DNA of 37,481 nucleotides from Solirubrobacterales bacterium. GTDB lineage: Bacteria; Actinomycetota; Thermoleophilia; Solirubrobacterales; Solirubrobacteraceae. The position numbers were made by a program, and so were the translations under genes. Positions within the stretch are counted from its first letter, which is position 1; each line of letters starts with the position of its first letter. Of this stretch, positions 30,072 to 37,481 are shown in pieces. The notes under the pieces were generated by a model. It did no database searches. It saw only the letters and a list, made by a program, of their open reading frames with translations, and was not told the origin of the DNA. The stretch is from contig DAHUYL010000055.1 in the NCBI GenBank assembly GCA_027315255.1, forward strand, positions 1 to 37,481. Reading direction: 5' to 3'.

Positions 30072-32626
30072 TCCAGGTGGTGCTCCGCGGGATGCTGGAG
30101 CGCCGCCTGCGGTCGATCCTGACCGCGATGGCGATCGTGTTCGGGGTGGCGATGATCGCCGGCGCGTTCATCACGACCGACGCGATCAACAGCGCATTCG
30201 GGAAGATCGAACAGACCGCGTACAAGGGGGTTTCGGCGGCGGTCACGACGAAGACCGCGTTTCGCTCCCAGTACACCCCGCCGAAACCGTTCGGCGAAGG
30301 GCTCGTGACGCGGATCCGAGGGCTCGGCGGCGTGTCCGCCGCCGAGGGCCAGCTCGAGGAGCTCGGCCAGCTGGTGGTCGGCGGCAAGGCGGTGAACAAC
30401 ACGTTCGCGCCCACGCTCGTGATCTCCACCAGCGGCAGCTCTCGTCCACTGTTCGAGCAGGTCACGGTCGATCGCGGACGGCTGCCGACCGGACCGGGCG
30501 AGATCGCGCTCGACGACCACACCGCCGCAGCGCAGGGACTGAAGCTGGGGGATGCAGCCGGGGTCGCCGCCCGGCTCGGGCTGCAGCGGGTGCGGCTCGT
30601 CGGGACCGTGCGGTTCGGCGGCGGTACCTCGCTCGGCGGGGCGATCCTGATCCTGGCGCCGCTGCGGGACGTTCAGCGCTGGTACGGCATGCAGGGCCAG
30701 GTCACCTCGGTCATCGTCGGCGCCAGGTCCGGCGTCTCGCCGGAGGCCCTGGTGAGCCAGATCCGCCCGCTGCTCCCGCGCGGGCTCCAGGTCCGGACCG
30801 GTCAGCAGCAGGCGAGCAAGGAGACGAGCGACATCACGAGCGGGCTGAACAGCTTCCTCAACCCGATGCTGCTGTCGCTCGCGGGGGCCGCGCTGCTGGT
30901 CGGCGCGTTCATCATCTTCAACACGTTCTCGATCACCGTCGCTCAGCGCACTCACGAGTTCGCGCTGCTGCGCGCGCTCGGCGCCTCGAGACGGCAGCTG
31001 CTGGCCGTCGTCTCGAGCGAGGCGCTGCTGGTCGGATCGCTCGCCTCCGTTACCGGACTGTTCGCCGGGCTCGGGTTCGCGGCGCTGCTCGGCTGGCTGT
31101 TCGACGCGGCCGGGTTCGGAATCCCGCGCAGCGGGCTGCCGCTACATGCCCGCACGGTGATCGTGGCGCTCGCGGCGGGCGTGCTGGTCACGCTCGCGGC
31201 AGCCCTGGCGCCGGCGCTCCGGGCCACGCGAATCCCGCCGGTGGCGGCACTCCAGGCCGCCAGCGGCGCGCACGGCCCGACCCGCTTCGCGCGCCTGCGG
31301 GCGGCGGTTGCGCTCGTGGCCGGTTTCGCGCTGATCGCAAGCGGCCTGTTCGGCGTCGGGCCGGCAATGAGCCGTCTGTCGACGATCGGCGCCGGGATCG
31401 TGGTCGTGTTCATCGGGATGACCCTGTCGGCGCGCTGGTTCGTCCGGCCGCTCGCCGCGCTGATCGGGTTGCCGGTTGCACGCGTGTTCCACGAGCCTGG
31501 CGCGCTCGCGCGGGAGAACGCGATGCGCAATCCGGTCCGGACGGCGAACACCGCCGCGGCGCTGATGGTCGGGCTCGGGCTGGTCGTGTTCGTGTCCGTG
31601 TTCGCGGCCGGCCTGAAGGCGACCGTCGCCGGCAGCCTCGACCGGTACGTGAAGGCGCAGTACATCGTCACCTCGAGCCAGATGTACCCGCTGCCGGCCG
31701 GCGCGGGACCGGCGATCGCGCGGACCGCCGGCGTGGCCGCTTCGAGTCCGCTGATGATGGACCAGATCGAGGTCAACGCTCACTCCGTGGGTGCGACGAC
31801 CGACATGCTCGAAGGCGTCGATGCGGGCGCGCTGCTGCACGTGTACAAGCCCGACTGGATCCACGGCTCGAGCGCGCTGGTCGCGCAACTGGGCGGCGAC
31901 CGCGCGCTGGTCGAGCGGCAGTTCGTGAAGGCGCACAAGCTCCGCCTGGGCCAGTACTTCACGGTGACGACGGCGTCGGGCGGCCGGATGCGGCTGCGGG
32001 CGATCGGCGAGTACAACGACCCCAACCTGCTGCCGGGCGTGCTGGTCGACACCGCGACGTTCGCTGCTGTGTCCACGTCCAAGGACCCGTACGCGTGGTT
32101 CGTCGCGCTCGCGCCGGGAGCATCGCGTGACGCCGTGCACGCCGCGCTCGAGCAGGCGGTGAAGCCGTTTCCACCGGCCGGCGTCGACTCGCTGTCGCAG
32201 TACAAGCAGCTGATGAGCGACCGGTTGAACCAGATCGTCAACATGCTGTACGCGCTGCTCGCGATGTGCCTCGTGATCGCGCTGTTCGGGATCGCGAACG
32301 CGCTGCTCCTGTCGATCCACGAGCGGACCCGCGAGTTCGGGCTGTTGCGCGCGGTCGGTGCCACCCGCACCCAGGTCCGCCGGATCGTCCGCTACGAGAG
32401 CGTGATCACCGCCGTGATCGGTGGCGTGCTCGGGATCGTCGTCGGGATCGCCTTCGCCGGGCTCGTCACGATCGCGCTGTCCGATCTGGGGTTGTCGTTC
32501 AGCCTGCCGGTCAGCCAGTTGATCGTGTTCCTGATGCTGGCGGTGATCGTCGGCGTGCTCGGCGCGGTTGCGCCGGCGCGGCGCAGTGCGCGGATCGACG
32601 TGCTCCAGGCGTTGCACCAGGAGTGA
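30068..32626 (+). CDS. FtsX-like ABC permease with two FtsX domains
   Basis: 852 residues. A first helix (~15-38: ILTAMAIVFGVAMIAGAF) is followed by an extracytoplasmic MacB_PCD-type domain (~40-250), a first FtsX domain with three helices (~265-395, with EFALLRALGASRRQLLAVV), two more hydrophobic segments (~405-455), a second extracytoplasmic domain (~515-725), and a second FtsX domain (~735-850, with EFGLLRAVGATRTQVRRIV). The R/G-A-T/S-R coupling helices contact the ATPase. This two-FtsX layout is common in actinobacteria. With the coupled ATPase it likely exports a lipid, peptide or drug, or shapes envelope lipids; no accessory gene indicates which. Confidence 0.93.
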   Translation: MIQVVLRGMLERRLRSILTAMAIVFGVAMIAGAFITTDAINSAFGKIEQTAYKGVSAAVTTKTAFRSQYTPPKPFGEGLVTRIRGLGGVSAAEGQLEELGQLVVGGKAVNNTFAPTLVISTSGSSRPLFEQVTVDRGRLPTGPGEIALDDHTAAAQGLKLGDAAGVAARLGLQRVRLVGTVRFGGGTSLGGAILILAPLRDVQRWYGMQGQVTSVIVGARSGVSPEALVSQIRPLLPRGLQVRTGQQQASKETSDITSGLNSFLNPMLLSLAGAALLVGAFIIFNTFSITVAQRTHEFALLRALGASRRQLLAVVSSEALLVGSLASVTGLFAGLGFAALLGWLFDAAGFGIPRSGLPLHARTVIVALAAGVLVTLAAALAPALRATRIPPVAALQAASGAHGPTRFARLRAAVALVAGFALIASGLFGVGPAMSRLSTIGAGIVVVFIGMTLSARWFVRPLAALIGLPVARVFHEPGALARENAMRNPVRTANTAAALMVGLGLVVFVSVFAAGLKATVAGSLDRYVKAQYIVTSSQMYPLPAGAGPAIARTAGVAASSPLMMDQIEVNAHSVGATTDMLEGVDAGALLHVYKPDWIHGSSALVAQLGGDRALVERQFVKAHKLRLGQYFTVTTASGGRMRLRAIGEYNDPNLLPGVLVDTATFAAVSTSKDPYAWFVALAPGASRDAVHAALEQAVKPFPPAGVDSLSQYKQLMSDRLNQIVNMLYALLAMCLVIALFGIANALLLSIHERTREFGLLRAVGATRTQVRRIVRYESVITAVIGGVLGIVVGIAFAGLVTIALSDLGLSFSLPVSQLIVFLMLAVIVGVLGAVAPARRSARIDVLQALHQE

Positions 32627-32631
32627 CGCGC

Positions 32632-32649
32632 GCCCGGGCTACTCCGGGC
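32632..32649 (+). terminator. Hairpin after the FtsX-type permease
   Basis: GCCCGG-N6-CCGGGC is a perfect 6-bp stem 5 bp after the permease stop, in the 75-bp gap between convergent genes. No T tract follows. Confidence 0.5.
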
Positions 32650-32701
32650 ACTCGTGACCGTAGAGGCGGCTACGTCGGCGCGTCGTCGAACAGGCCGTCT
32701 A

Positions 32702-33733
32702 CTAGGCGGGGATGAGGTGGAGGATCAGGACCGTCGGCGGTGGAGCTCTGAATCCGTTCTGCGCGGCGACGGTGACCGTAAGCCGCCACGTGCCCGGATG
32801 AAGCCTTGCCAGGCAGCGGAACGCCGGACCGACGCGACTGACGGAGAATCGGACGGTACTCCCGCCAGAGGCCGCGGTGGCGTTCACGGTGCCGGCGCCG
32901 GCGCTGAGGCGTGCGGTGAAGCTGAGATAGCCGCCCTGCTGGAGCTGGGGCCGGCCGAGGGTGACGCTGACGTAGCGGGTGGGTGCCGCAGCGTACGGGG
33001 TGCTTGCGCCGTCGGCCAGCGCCTGCGCCCAGGTGTACGTGTACGCGAGCTTGTCGGCGTGCGCAAGCTGTGCGAGGAGCATCGTGTACCCCGGCTTGCC
33101 GTTGCGGTCCTCGCCGGCCGCAACTCCCATCGCAAGCGGCCCGACCGTCGGGTTGAATTGCGACAAAATGTCGTGCCGGTGGCCCCAGCAGCCGGACGTG
33201 TTCGCCGGCGTGCAGTCCTCGTTGTTCGATCCCGGTCCGTCGTCGTACATCCAGCCGAGATATGCGTAGAGCACGTTTGGATAGCCGCCGGCCCAATTGG
33301 ATGTGTAGTCGCTGACGCCCGACGCACTCGGCCGGGGGTCAGCGTCGGCCGTCACGCCGGCGGCCGCGTCCGCGGACAAGCCGCCGCTGATGCCGGGAAT
33401 CGGCGTGAGTCCGTACTGAACCCGATCGAGGTCGGCTAGCACGAACTCCTGCTCGCCGGGGGTGAGCGAGTCGAAATCGCGCGGCAGCACGTATGGAGGC
33501 TTGCCGAGCCAGGCGCGTGCCTGATCGAGCGCAGCCACGGCGGCGCTCAGACACGCCCCAGAGGCGCCGGCACCCGCGTTGAAGCAGGCGCTCTGGTTGA
33601 ACGAGGTGAAGTTCGAGGTGGGGTCTGAGCCGGCCCAGCTCACGTCGGCTGCGGCGGGACCCGCGGCAGTCCACATGAGGACGGCGGCGACCGTCGCCGC
33701 GCGGGTCAGCAGCCGGCGTGTCTGATTGATCAC
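32702..33733 (-). CDS. Secreted CAP/SCP-like protein
   Basis: 343 residues with a clear signal peptide (RRLLTRAATVAAVLMWTAAGPAAA). The central region (~85-220) resembles a divergent CAP/SCP domain: the LADLDRVQYGLTPIPGI segment parallels the first CAP helix, and CWGHRHDILSQF matches the [GH]-H-R-x-x-[IL]-L motif that carries metal-binding or active-site His. Two Cys pairs are probable. The C-terminal ~110 residues are beta-rich (TRYVSVTLGRPQLQQGGYLSF ... GTWRLTVTVAAQNG), like an appended Ig-type domain. CAP proteins are extracellular with varied roles. The GTG at 33733 is preferred because it gives the full signal peptide, though no good ribosome site is seen. No neighbour suggests a pathway. 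Confidence 0.75.
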   Translation of the reverse strand: MINQTRRLLTRAATVAAVLMWTAAGPAAADVSWAGSDPTSNFTSFNQSACFNAGAGASGACLSAAVAALDQARAWLGKPPYVLPRDFDSLTPGEQEFVLADLDRVQYGLTPIPGISGGLSADAAAGVTADADPRPSASGVSDYTSNWAGGYPNVLYAYLGWMYDDGPGSNNEDCTPANTSGCWGHRHDILSQFNPTVGPLAMGVAAGEDRNGKPGYTMLLAQLAHADKLAYTYTWAQALADGASTPYAAAPTRYVSVTLGRPQLQQGGYLSFTARLSAGAGTVNATAASGGSTVRFSVSRVGPAFRCLARLHPGTWRLTVTVAAQNGFRAPPPTVLILHLIPA

Positions 33734-33941
33734 GTTCTAGGAAATCGGCCGCCAGCCGATCGCGCCGTTAGCGACGGGCCTTGGATCTCGACGGGTCGGC
33801 CACTGAACCCTCGCCGACGCACCGCAAGCCGTTGAATCGTTGGGCTTCCCGGTCCAGGTGATCCGGCGGGGCTGGCCAGCCACCCGCGCCGACGCGGCAC
33901 AGCGGTCGTCCAAACCGGACCAACCTGTCATCGCCGGGACC

Positions 33942-33969
33942 ACGAGCTCGAGTTCCCGCTCGAGCTCGT
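33942..33969. terminator. Possible hairpin in the 33.7-34.4 kb gap
   Basis: Perfect 11-bp arms (33942-33952 and 33959-33969) with a TTCCCG loop. It could terminate minus-strand transcription from the aminotransferase-SDR gene, but it is 400 bp past that stop and lacks a T tract. Confidence 0.35.
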
Positions 33970-34262
33970 CATGATCGCCGCTTCGCGATCTGGGGCGCAA
34001 GCGTTGGCGGGACTGCTGCTGCGATCCCGTCCGCGGAGCTTCTCGCGCTTGCCGCGATCGCGCAACCGGGAAGGTTCGCTGCGTGCTGCGCCACGATCCC
34101 ACGAAGGCTGCCCGACCGCCTGCGCGTCCCATTCGAGCTCACCCGTGTTCGCGCGGCGGCCAGCGTGGGATCGGTGAGATCCCATTGCTCCCCGGCTGGC
34201 CGGCGACAGGCGCGCAGGCGGCGGCGGCCGGGCGTTTCGACCGGACCGGACCGACTGCGGGG

Positions 34263-34296
34263 GGTCGCTTCTGCCTCGCGGTCGCTTCTGCCTCGC
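34263..34296. repeat. 17-bp tandem duplication
   Basis: GGTCGCTTCTGCCTCGC occurs twice back to back (34263-34279, 34280-34296) without mismatch, in non-coding sequence. This looks like recent slippage duplication. Confidence 0.9.
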
Positions 34297-34373
34297 GGCC
34301 AAAGCGCCGAGGTCACGCGCCCCGGGCCGGCGAGGTGCCGCTCCTCGACCGTCTCCGCGAAGCGAACAGCCTG

Positions 34374-36914
34374 CTACACCCGCTCAGTCTGAAGCCACGC
34401 GATCGTGGCCTCGAGACCATCGCCGTAATCGACGCGCGGCTGCCAGCCCAGGAGCTCCCGTGCCTTGCGGTTACTGAAGCTCTGGTCGATGCCCATCACG
34501 TGTACCGCTTGGCGCGTCAGCAGAGGGCGCGTGCGCACCCGTGTGGTCGCGCGAAGCGCGCGGTAGCCACACTCGATGCCGAAGCCGATCCTTTCGGCCA
34601 GCCAGTAGGGGATGCTCCAACGAACCCGTGAGCAGTCCAGTCCATCGGCCAGCCCGTCCGCGAACTCGCGCCAGGTGACGTCGAGGCCGTCGGTCAGGTT
34701 GAACGCCTGGCCGCGAGCAGCGTCGTGACGCAGAGCGAGCAGCGCGGCGTCGATCAAGTTGTCCACATAGCACAAGCCGGCGATCGCGCGTCCGCCACCC
34801 ACGAGGACCATGTTCCCCCGCCGGACCGCAAGCGCGATCTCCCGGACCATCTCCTTGGACCCGGGCCCGTAGACCGTGGCTGGACGAAGGATGACGGTTT
34901 CGAGAGCGCGCTCGGAGTCAGCGCGGAGGACCTCGGCCTCGGCGACCAGCTTCGTCTGTGCGTACCAGTTGCGAAAGCCGGCTGGTCTGTAGCTCTCGTC
35001 GATCTCGAAGCCGCCTGGATACCCGTACACGTCAGTGGTGCTGAAGTGAACGAAACGTCGCACGGACGCGCCGCGCGATGCGGCGAGCATGTTCCGGGTG
35101 CCGTCGACGTTGGCGCGCCTCACCTCCCTCGAGGTGCCCCAGTCCGACACCATGGCCGCGCAGTGGAGGACGTAGCGGCAGCCGGCGACGGCGTCTGCGA
35201 CCGAACGGACGTCTGCGATGTCGCCGGCGACCAGTTCCACCCCGAGGCCGCGAAGACGGGAGGTGTCGCTGGTCCTTCGCACCATGCAGCGCACCGCGTA
35301 CCCCTCCGTCAGCAGGCGGTGCACGAGGTGGCCACCGATGAACCCGGTCCCGCCCGTGACCAGGCAGACGTCGCCGCTCGACCGGTCGATCGTGGGTCGC
35401 GGTTCGGGCTTGACCCGGGGCGCATCGGGAGCTGCGCCGTTGGACGTGACCGGCGCCGAGCGCCGGTCAGAGGCTGCTCCGTCGGACCTCACGGTCGCGG
35501 CGGTACGCCGGCGCAGCGTTGCCGTCGCGATGTCACGCACAACCGCCCAGCTCTTTCCAGCGCCGCTCTCGCATTCGGTGAGGACGGCGTCAAGCGCGCC
35601 GAGGAACATACGCGCCTCTGGCTCCGCCAGCGTCAGAGGCGGCAACAGCTTGATCACGTCGTTCTTGCCGGCCGCCATCGTGATCACGCCGGGGTCGCGA
35701 TGGAGGGGAATCACGACCAGCTGCGGAAACAGCCCCTCGCTCGCCATCCGCATCAGCCGCACCCCGAGCTGTGCCTTGCGCGAGCTGGGCGCCTGCAGCT
35801 CGATCCCGATCATCAGCCCTGCTCCCCGCACCTCGCCGATCAGCTCGTGACGCTGCTGGAGCTCCGTGATTCCGTCGAGCAGGATCGCACCGGTGCGAGC
35901 TGCGCAGTCCACGAGCCGATCGCGAGCGATGATCCGCATCGTCGCGACCCCGGCCGCCATCGAGAGGCGGTTGCGACCGAATGTCGACTGATGCACGTAG
36001 CTGCGCTCGAGCGCGCCGACCGCTCGCTGGTAGATCTCCCGCTGCGTGACCATTGCGGCGACCGGCATGTAGCCACCACTGAGCGCCTTGCCGATCAGCA
36101 CCACGTCGGGTTCCAGGCCCCACCGCTCGAGCGCGAACCACGATCCGGTTCGTCCCAGACCGGTCTGCACCTCGTCCACGACGAACAGCGTGCCGTACTG
36201 CCGGCACAGGGCTTGAGCCGCCTCGAGGTAGCCGGGCGGCGGCGGTGTGACTAGGCGCCCCTGGATCGGCTCGACGATGAATGCGGCCACATCTTTGGCG
36301 CGCAGCTGTGCCTCCAACGCGGCGAGATCGCCGAACGGAACGCAACTGCACCCTGGCAGCAGCGGGCCGAAGCCCTCCTTGAAGAACTCATCGCCGACGA
36401 TCGAAAGCGGCCCGAGCGTGACCCCGTGAAAGCCGCTCTCGCATGACAACAGTCGTGGCCGCCCGGTCGCTGCCCGAGCGAACTTCATCGCCGAGTCGAC
36501 CGCCTCGGCCCCCGTACTTGCGAAGAACACCGCATCGAGCGCGGACGGCAGGCGAGCCACCAGCTCCTCAGCCAGCATGCCCGCGAGCACCGAGTAGTGA
36601 ATCTGCACGCCGTCGACGAGGTCCGCGTCAAGTGTGGCGGACAGGACCGCACGCACGTCGGGGTGACAGTGGCCGAGGCTCGCGAAGCCCTCGCCAGTGT
36701 GGAAGTCGAGGTAGCGACGACCGGCGGCGTCATATAGAAATGACCCGCGAGCCGAGCGGTACTCCTTGTCGAATCCCAGAATCCGCAGCACGTCGACGAG
36801 CGAGCGGTCGAGGTGACGCGAGGCGAGAACGAGAGCTTCGTCCGCTCGGGTGGTGGCGTCGGCCACCACCCGAAGTGGATCTCCACCGGATTCGATCGGG
36901 GCGTCGGTGCTCAT
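34374..36914 (-). CDS. Class III aminotransferase fused to an NAD(P)-dependent SDR/epimerase-type reductase
   Basis: 846 residues. Residues ~40-450 are a PLP-dependent class III aminotransferase of the ornithine/acetylornithine type: FASTGAEAVDSAMKFARA, VVDEVQTGLGRTG (D247) and the Schiff-base lysine K276 in LIGKALSGGYMPV. A ~50-residue Pro/Ala/Arg-rich linker (~465-513) leads to an extended SDR (~515-846) with VTGGTGFIGGHL (nucleotide-binding Gly motif, 520-530), the DxAD-type segment, FVHFSTTDVYG and the Y651-x3-K655 catalytic pair in NWYAQTKLVAEAE; it resembles the 3-beta-HSD/dihydroflavonol-reductase group. The two activities could set an amine and reduce or epimerise an adjacent keto or hydroxyl group on one intermediate, as in lipid, sugar or secondary metabolism. 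The substrate is unknown and no pathway genes are beside it in the window. Confidence 0.9.
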   Translation of the reverse strand: MSTDAPIESGGDPLRVVADATTRADEALVLASRHLDRSLVDVLRILGFDKEYRSARGSFLYDAAGRRYLDFHTGEGFASLGHCHPDVRAVLSATLDADLVDGVQIHYSVLAGMLAEELVARLPSALDAVFFASTGAEAVDSAMKFARAATGRPRLLSCESGFHGVTLGPLSIVGDEFFKEGFGPLLPGCSCVPFGDLAALEAQLRAKDVAAFIVEPIQGRLVTPPPPGYLEAAQALCRQYGTLFVVDEVQTGLGRTGSWFALERWGLEPDVVLIGKALSGGYMPVAAMVTQREIYQRAVGALERSYVHQSTFGRNRLSMAAGVATMRIIARDRLVDCAARTGAILLDGITELQQRHELIGEVRGAGLMIGIELQAPSSRKAQLGVRLMRMASEGLFPQLVVIPLHRDPGVITMAAGKNDVIKLLPPLTLAEPEARMFLGALDAVLTECESGAGKSWAVVRDIATATLRRRTAATVRSDGAASDRRSAPVTSNGAAPDAPRVKPEPRPTIDRSSGDVCLVTGGTGFIGGHLVHRLLTEGYAVRCMVRRTSDTSRLRGLGVELVAGDIADVRSVADAVAGCRYVLHCAAMVSDWGTSREVRRANVDGTRNMLAASRGASVRRFVHFSTTDVYGYPGGFEIDESYRPAGFRNWYAQTKLVAEAEVLRADSERALETVILRPATVYGPGSKEMVREIALAVRRGNMVLVGGGRAIAGLCYVDNLIDAALLALRHDAARGQAFNLTDGLDVTWREFADGLADGLDCSRVRWSIPYWLAERIGFGIECGYRALRATTRVRTRPLLTRQAVHVMGIDQSFSNRKARELLGWQPRVDYGDGLEATIAWLQTERV

Positions 36915-37481
36915 CGCTGCGCCGCGATTCTACGAGTCCGGCGATCATCGTCGCGTGTCGGAGATGACCGTCGTCTGTGCGCTCACGCGGGTCGCCACCC
37001 ATGCCCCCCGGCCCGGAGGCGCGACGGTGCCTCTGGGACTGCTGGAGTGAATTGCAGCAAGAGACGGTCAGCGATACCGCCACTCGGGCGCGCTCGACAG
37101 TGCGCCACCCCGGCCAGGTCGCGGACCCCGTCGCTCGCGTGGGTCAGCCCGACGAGAACACGTTGACACCCGGCATGGATGCCGGCGCCGCTCGATCGAG
37201 CGTAGGGCTCCGATCGTGTCCAAGCGCTACGCGAGCGATGAATTGTGAGGCTCCGAGGGTGATCGGAGGTGACTTGGGGCCTTGGAGGTACGCGTGTTCC
37301 TTGGTCTGAGCGGGCTTTCTTCGCTGGTTGCGGGGTACGGCCTGGGGTGTGGGACTCGACGACGATCCCGGCAGCAACTCGTCGAGTCGCCGGGCGCAAG
37401 GCACTCCACCTCGGGAGCGCCGCAACCAATGGCCATCGGCGCAGGATCCACATCCCTGACGACGTAGGCGACAACCACGAC
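36915..37481. other. 567-bp right-end region without a supported gene
   Basis: No frame on either strand gives a recognisable protein, and frames longer than 100 codons lack ribosome sites. The sequence holds several palindromes: CCGGCAT-GG-ATGCCGG (37170-37185), GCTCGATCGAGC (37190-37201), CTCCGATC and GATCGGAG 45 bp apart (37208-37268), and a 10-bp-arm hairpin at 37353-37388. The promoter of the aminotransferase-SDR gene should be in its first part, but no clear -35/-10 pair was found. Confidence 0.55.
37353..37388. repeat. 10-bp inverted repeat near the right edge
   Basis: GACTCGACGA (37353-37362) and TCGTCGAGTC (37379-37388) are perfect arms around a 16-nt loop. It may be a terminator for a gene beyond the window or a protein-binding site; nothing nearby decides. 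Confidence 0.4.

Larger units (their letters stand above)
33734..34373. other. 640-bp region without a supported gene
   Basis: Open frames exist on both strands, but none has a recognisable domain, ribosome site or consistent codon bias. Visible structure: ATCGGC-N5-GCCGAT (33744-33760) next to the CAP-like start, an 11-bp-arm hairpin (33942-33969), TGGGATC-N5-GATCCCA (34166-34184) and a 17-bp tandem repeat (34263-34296). The region lies between the start of one minus-strand gene and the stop of another, so it should contain a terminator for the fusion gene and a promoter for the CAP-like gene. Confidence 0.6.

Noticed and set aside
33737-34132. Minus-strand frame of 131 codons in the gene-free region
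   Set aside because: No ribosome site, domain or signal peptide; composition resembles random GC-rich sequence.
34725-36254. Plus-strand open frame opposite the aminotransferase-SDR fusion
   Set aside because: No recognisable domain; an antisense shadow.
36983-37474. Minus-strand frame of 163 codons at the right edge considered as a transposase remnant
   Set aside because: No catalytic motif or recognisable terminal inverted repeats; the palindromes there are too short to be IS ends.

Overview
The window is about 37.5 kb of very GC-rich DNA with many GTG/TTG starts, ATGA/GTGA gene overlaps, secreted proteins with Ig-like repeats, and typical actinobacterial families. The gene content suggests a high-GC actinobacterium, most likely of the Thermoleophilia (Solirubrobacterales/Conexibacter-like). 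That placement is an inference from protein style, since no rRNA or marker gene is present.

Left part (1-9.6 kb). An agmatine-to-putrescine pair (aguA, truncated by the window edge, then aguB) converges on a minus-strand operon. That operon encodes a secreted protein of unknown function, a membrane GAF-GGDEF-HD-GYP c-di-GMP enzyme and an ECF41-type sigma factor. Its leader carries a clear class I c-di-GMP (GEMM) riboswitch, with a sigma-28/FliA-like promoter placed just upstream of the aptamer. This is the most notable system in the window: a c-di-GMP-sensing RNA in front of a gene for c-di-GMP turnover, with apparent motility-sigma input. A secreted glutamic (G1) peptidase with a GGY-repeat tail is divergent from it. 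A PHP-glycosyltransferase fusion follows.

Middle (9.6-22.5 kb). A GH31 glycosidase is followed by a perfect 21-bp hairpin. Next comes a minus-strand unit: an autoregulated PadR repressor, an MMPL transporter reduced to its second half, and a 1253-residue glycine-rich Ig-repeat surface protein. Upstream lie a degenerate shikimate-kinase-like protein, a YceH-family protein, a ferritin-like/VIT1 iron transporter with an unrecognised partner, and a phosphodiester glycosidase overlapping a CHRD-like lipoprotein.

Right part (22.5-37.5 kb). A branched-chain-type ABC importer (binding protein, LivH, a LivM-LivG fusion, and a LivF broken by a 4-bp duplication in its Walker A motif) sits downstream of a fumarylacetoacetate-hydrolase-family enzyme. 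A divergent FCD-type GntR regulator faces this operon across a promoter filled with CCGATTKG-type sites. A MacB/FtsX-type ABC ATPase and permease pair, a CAP-like secreted protein, a roughly 640-bp gene-free stretch with repeats, and a class III aminotransferase-SDR fusion complete the window. The last 570 bp contain no supported gene.
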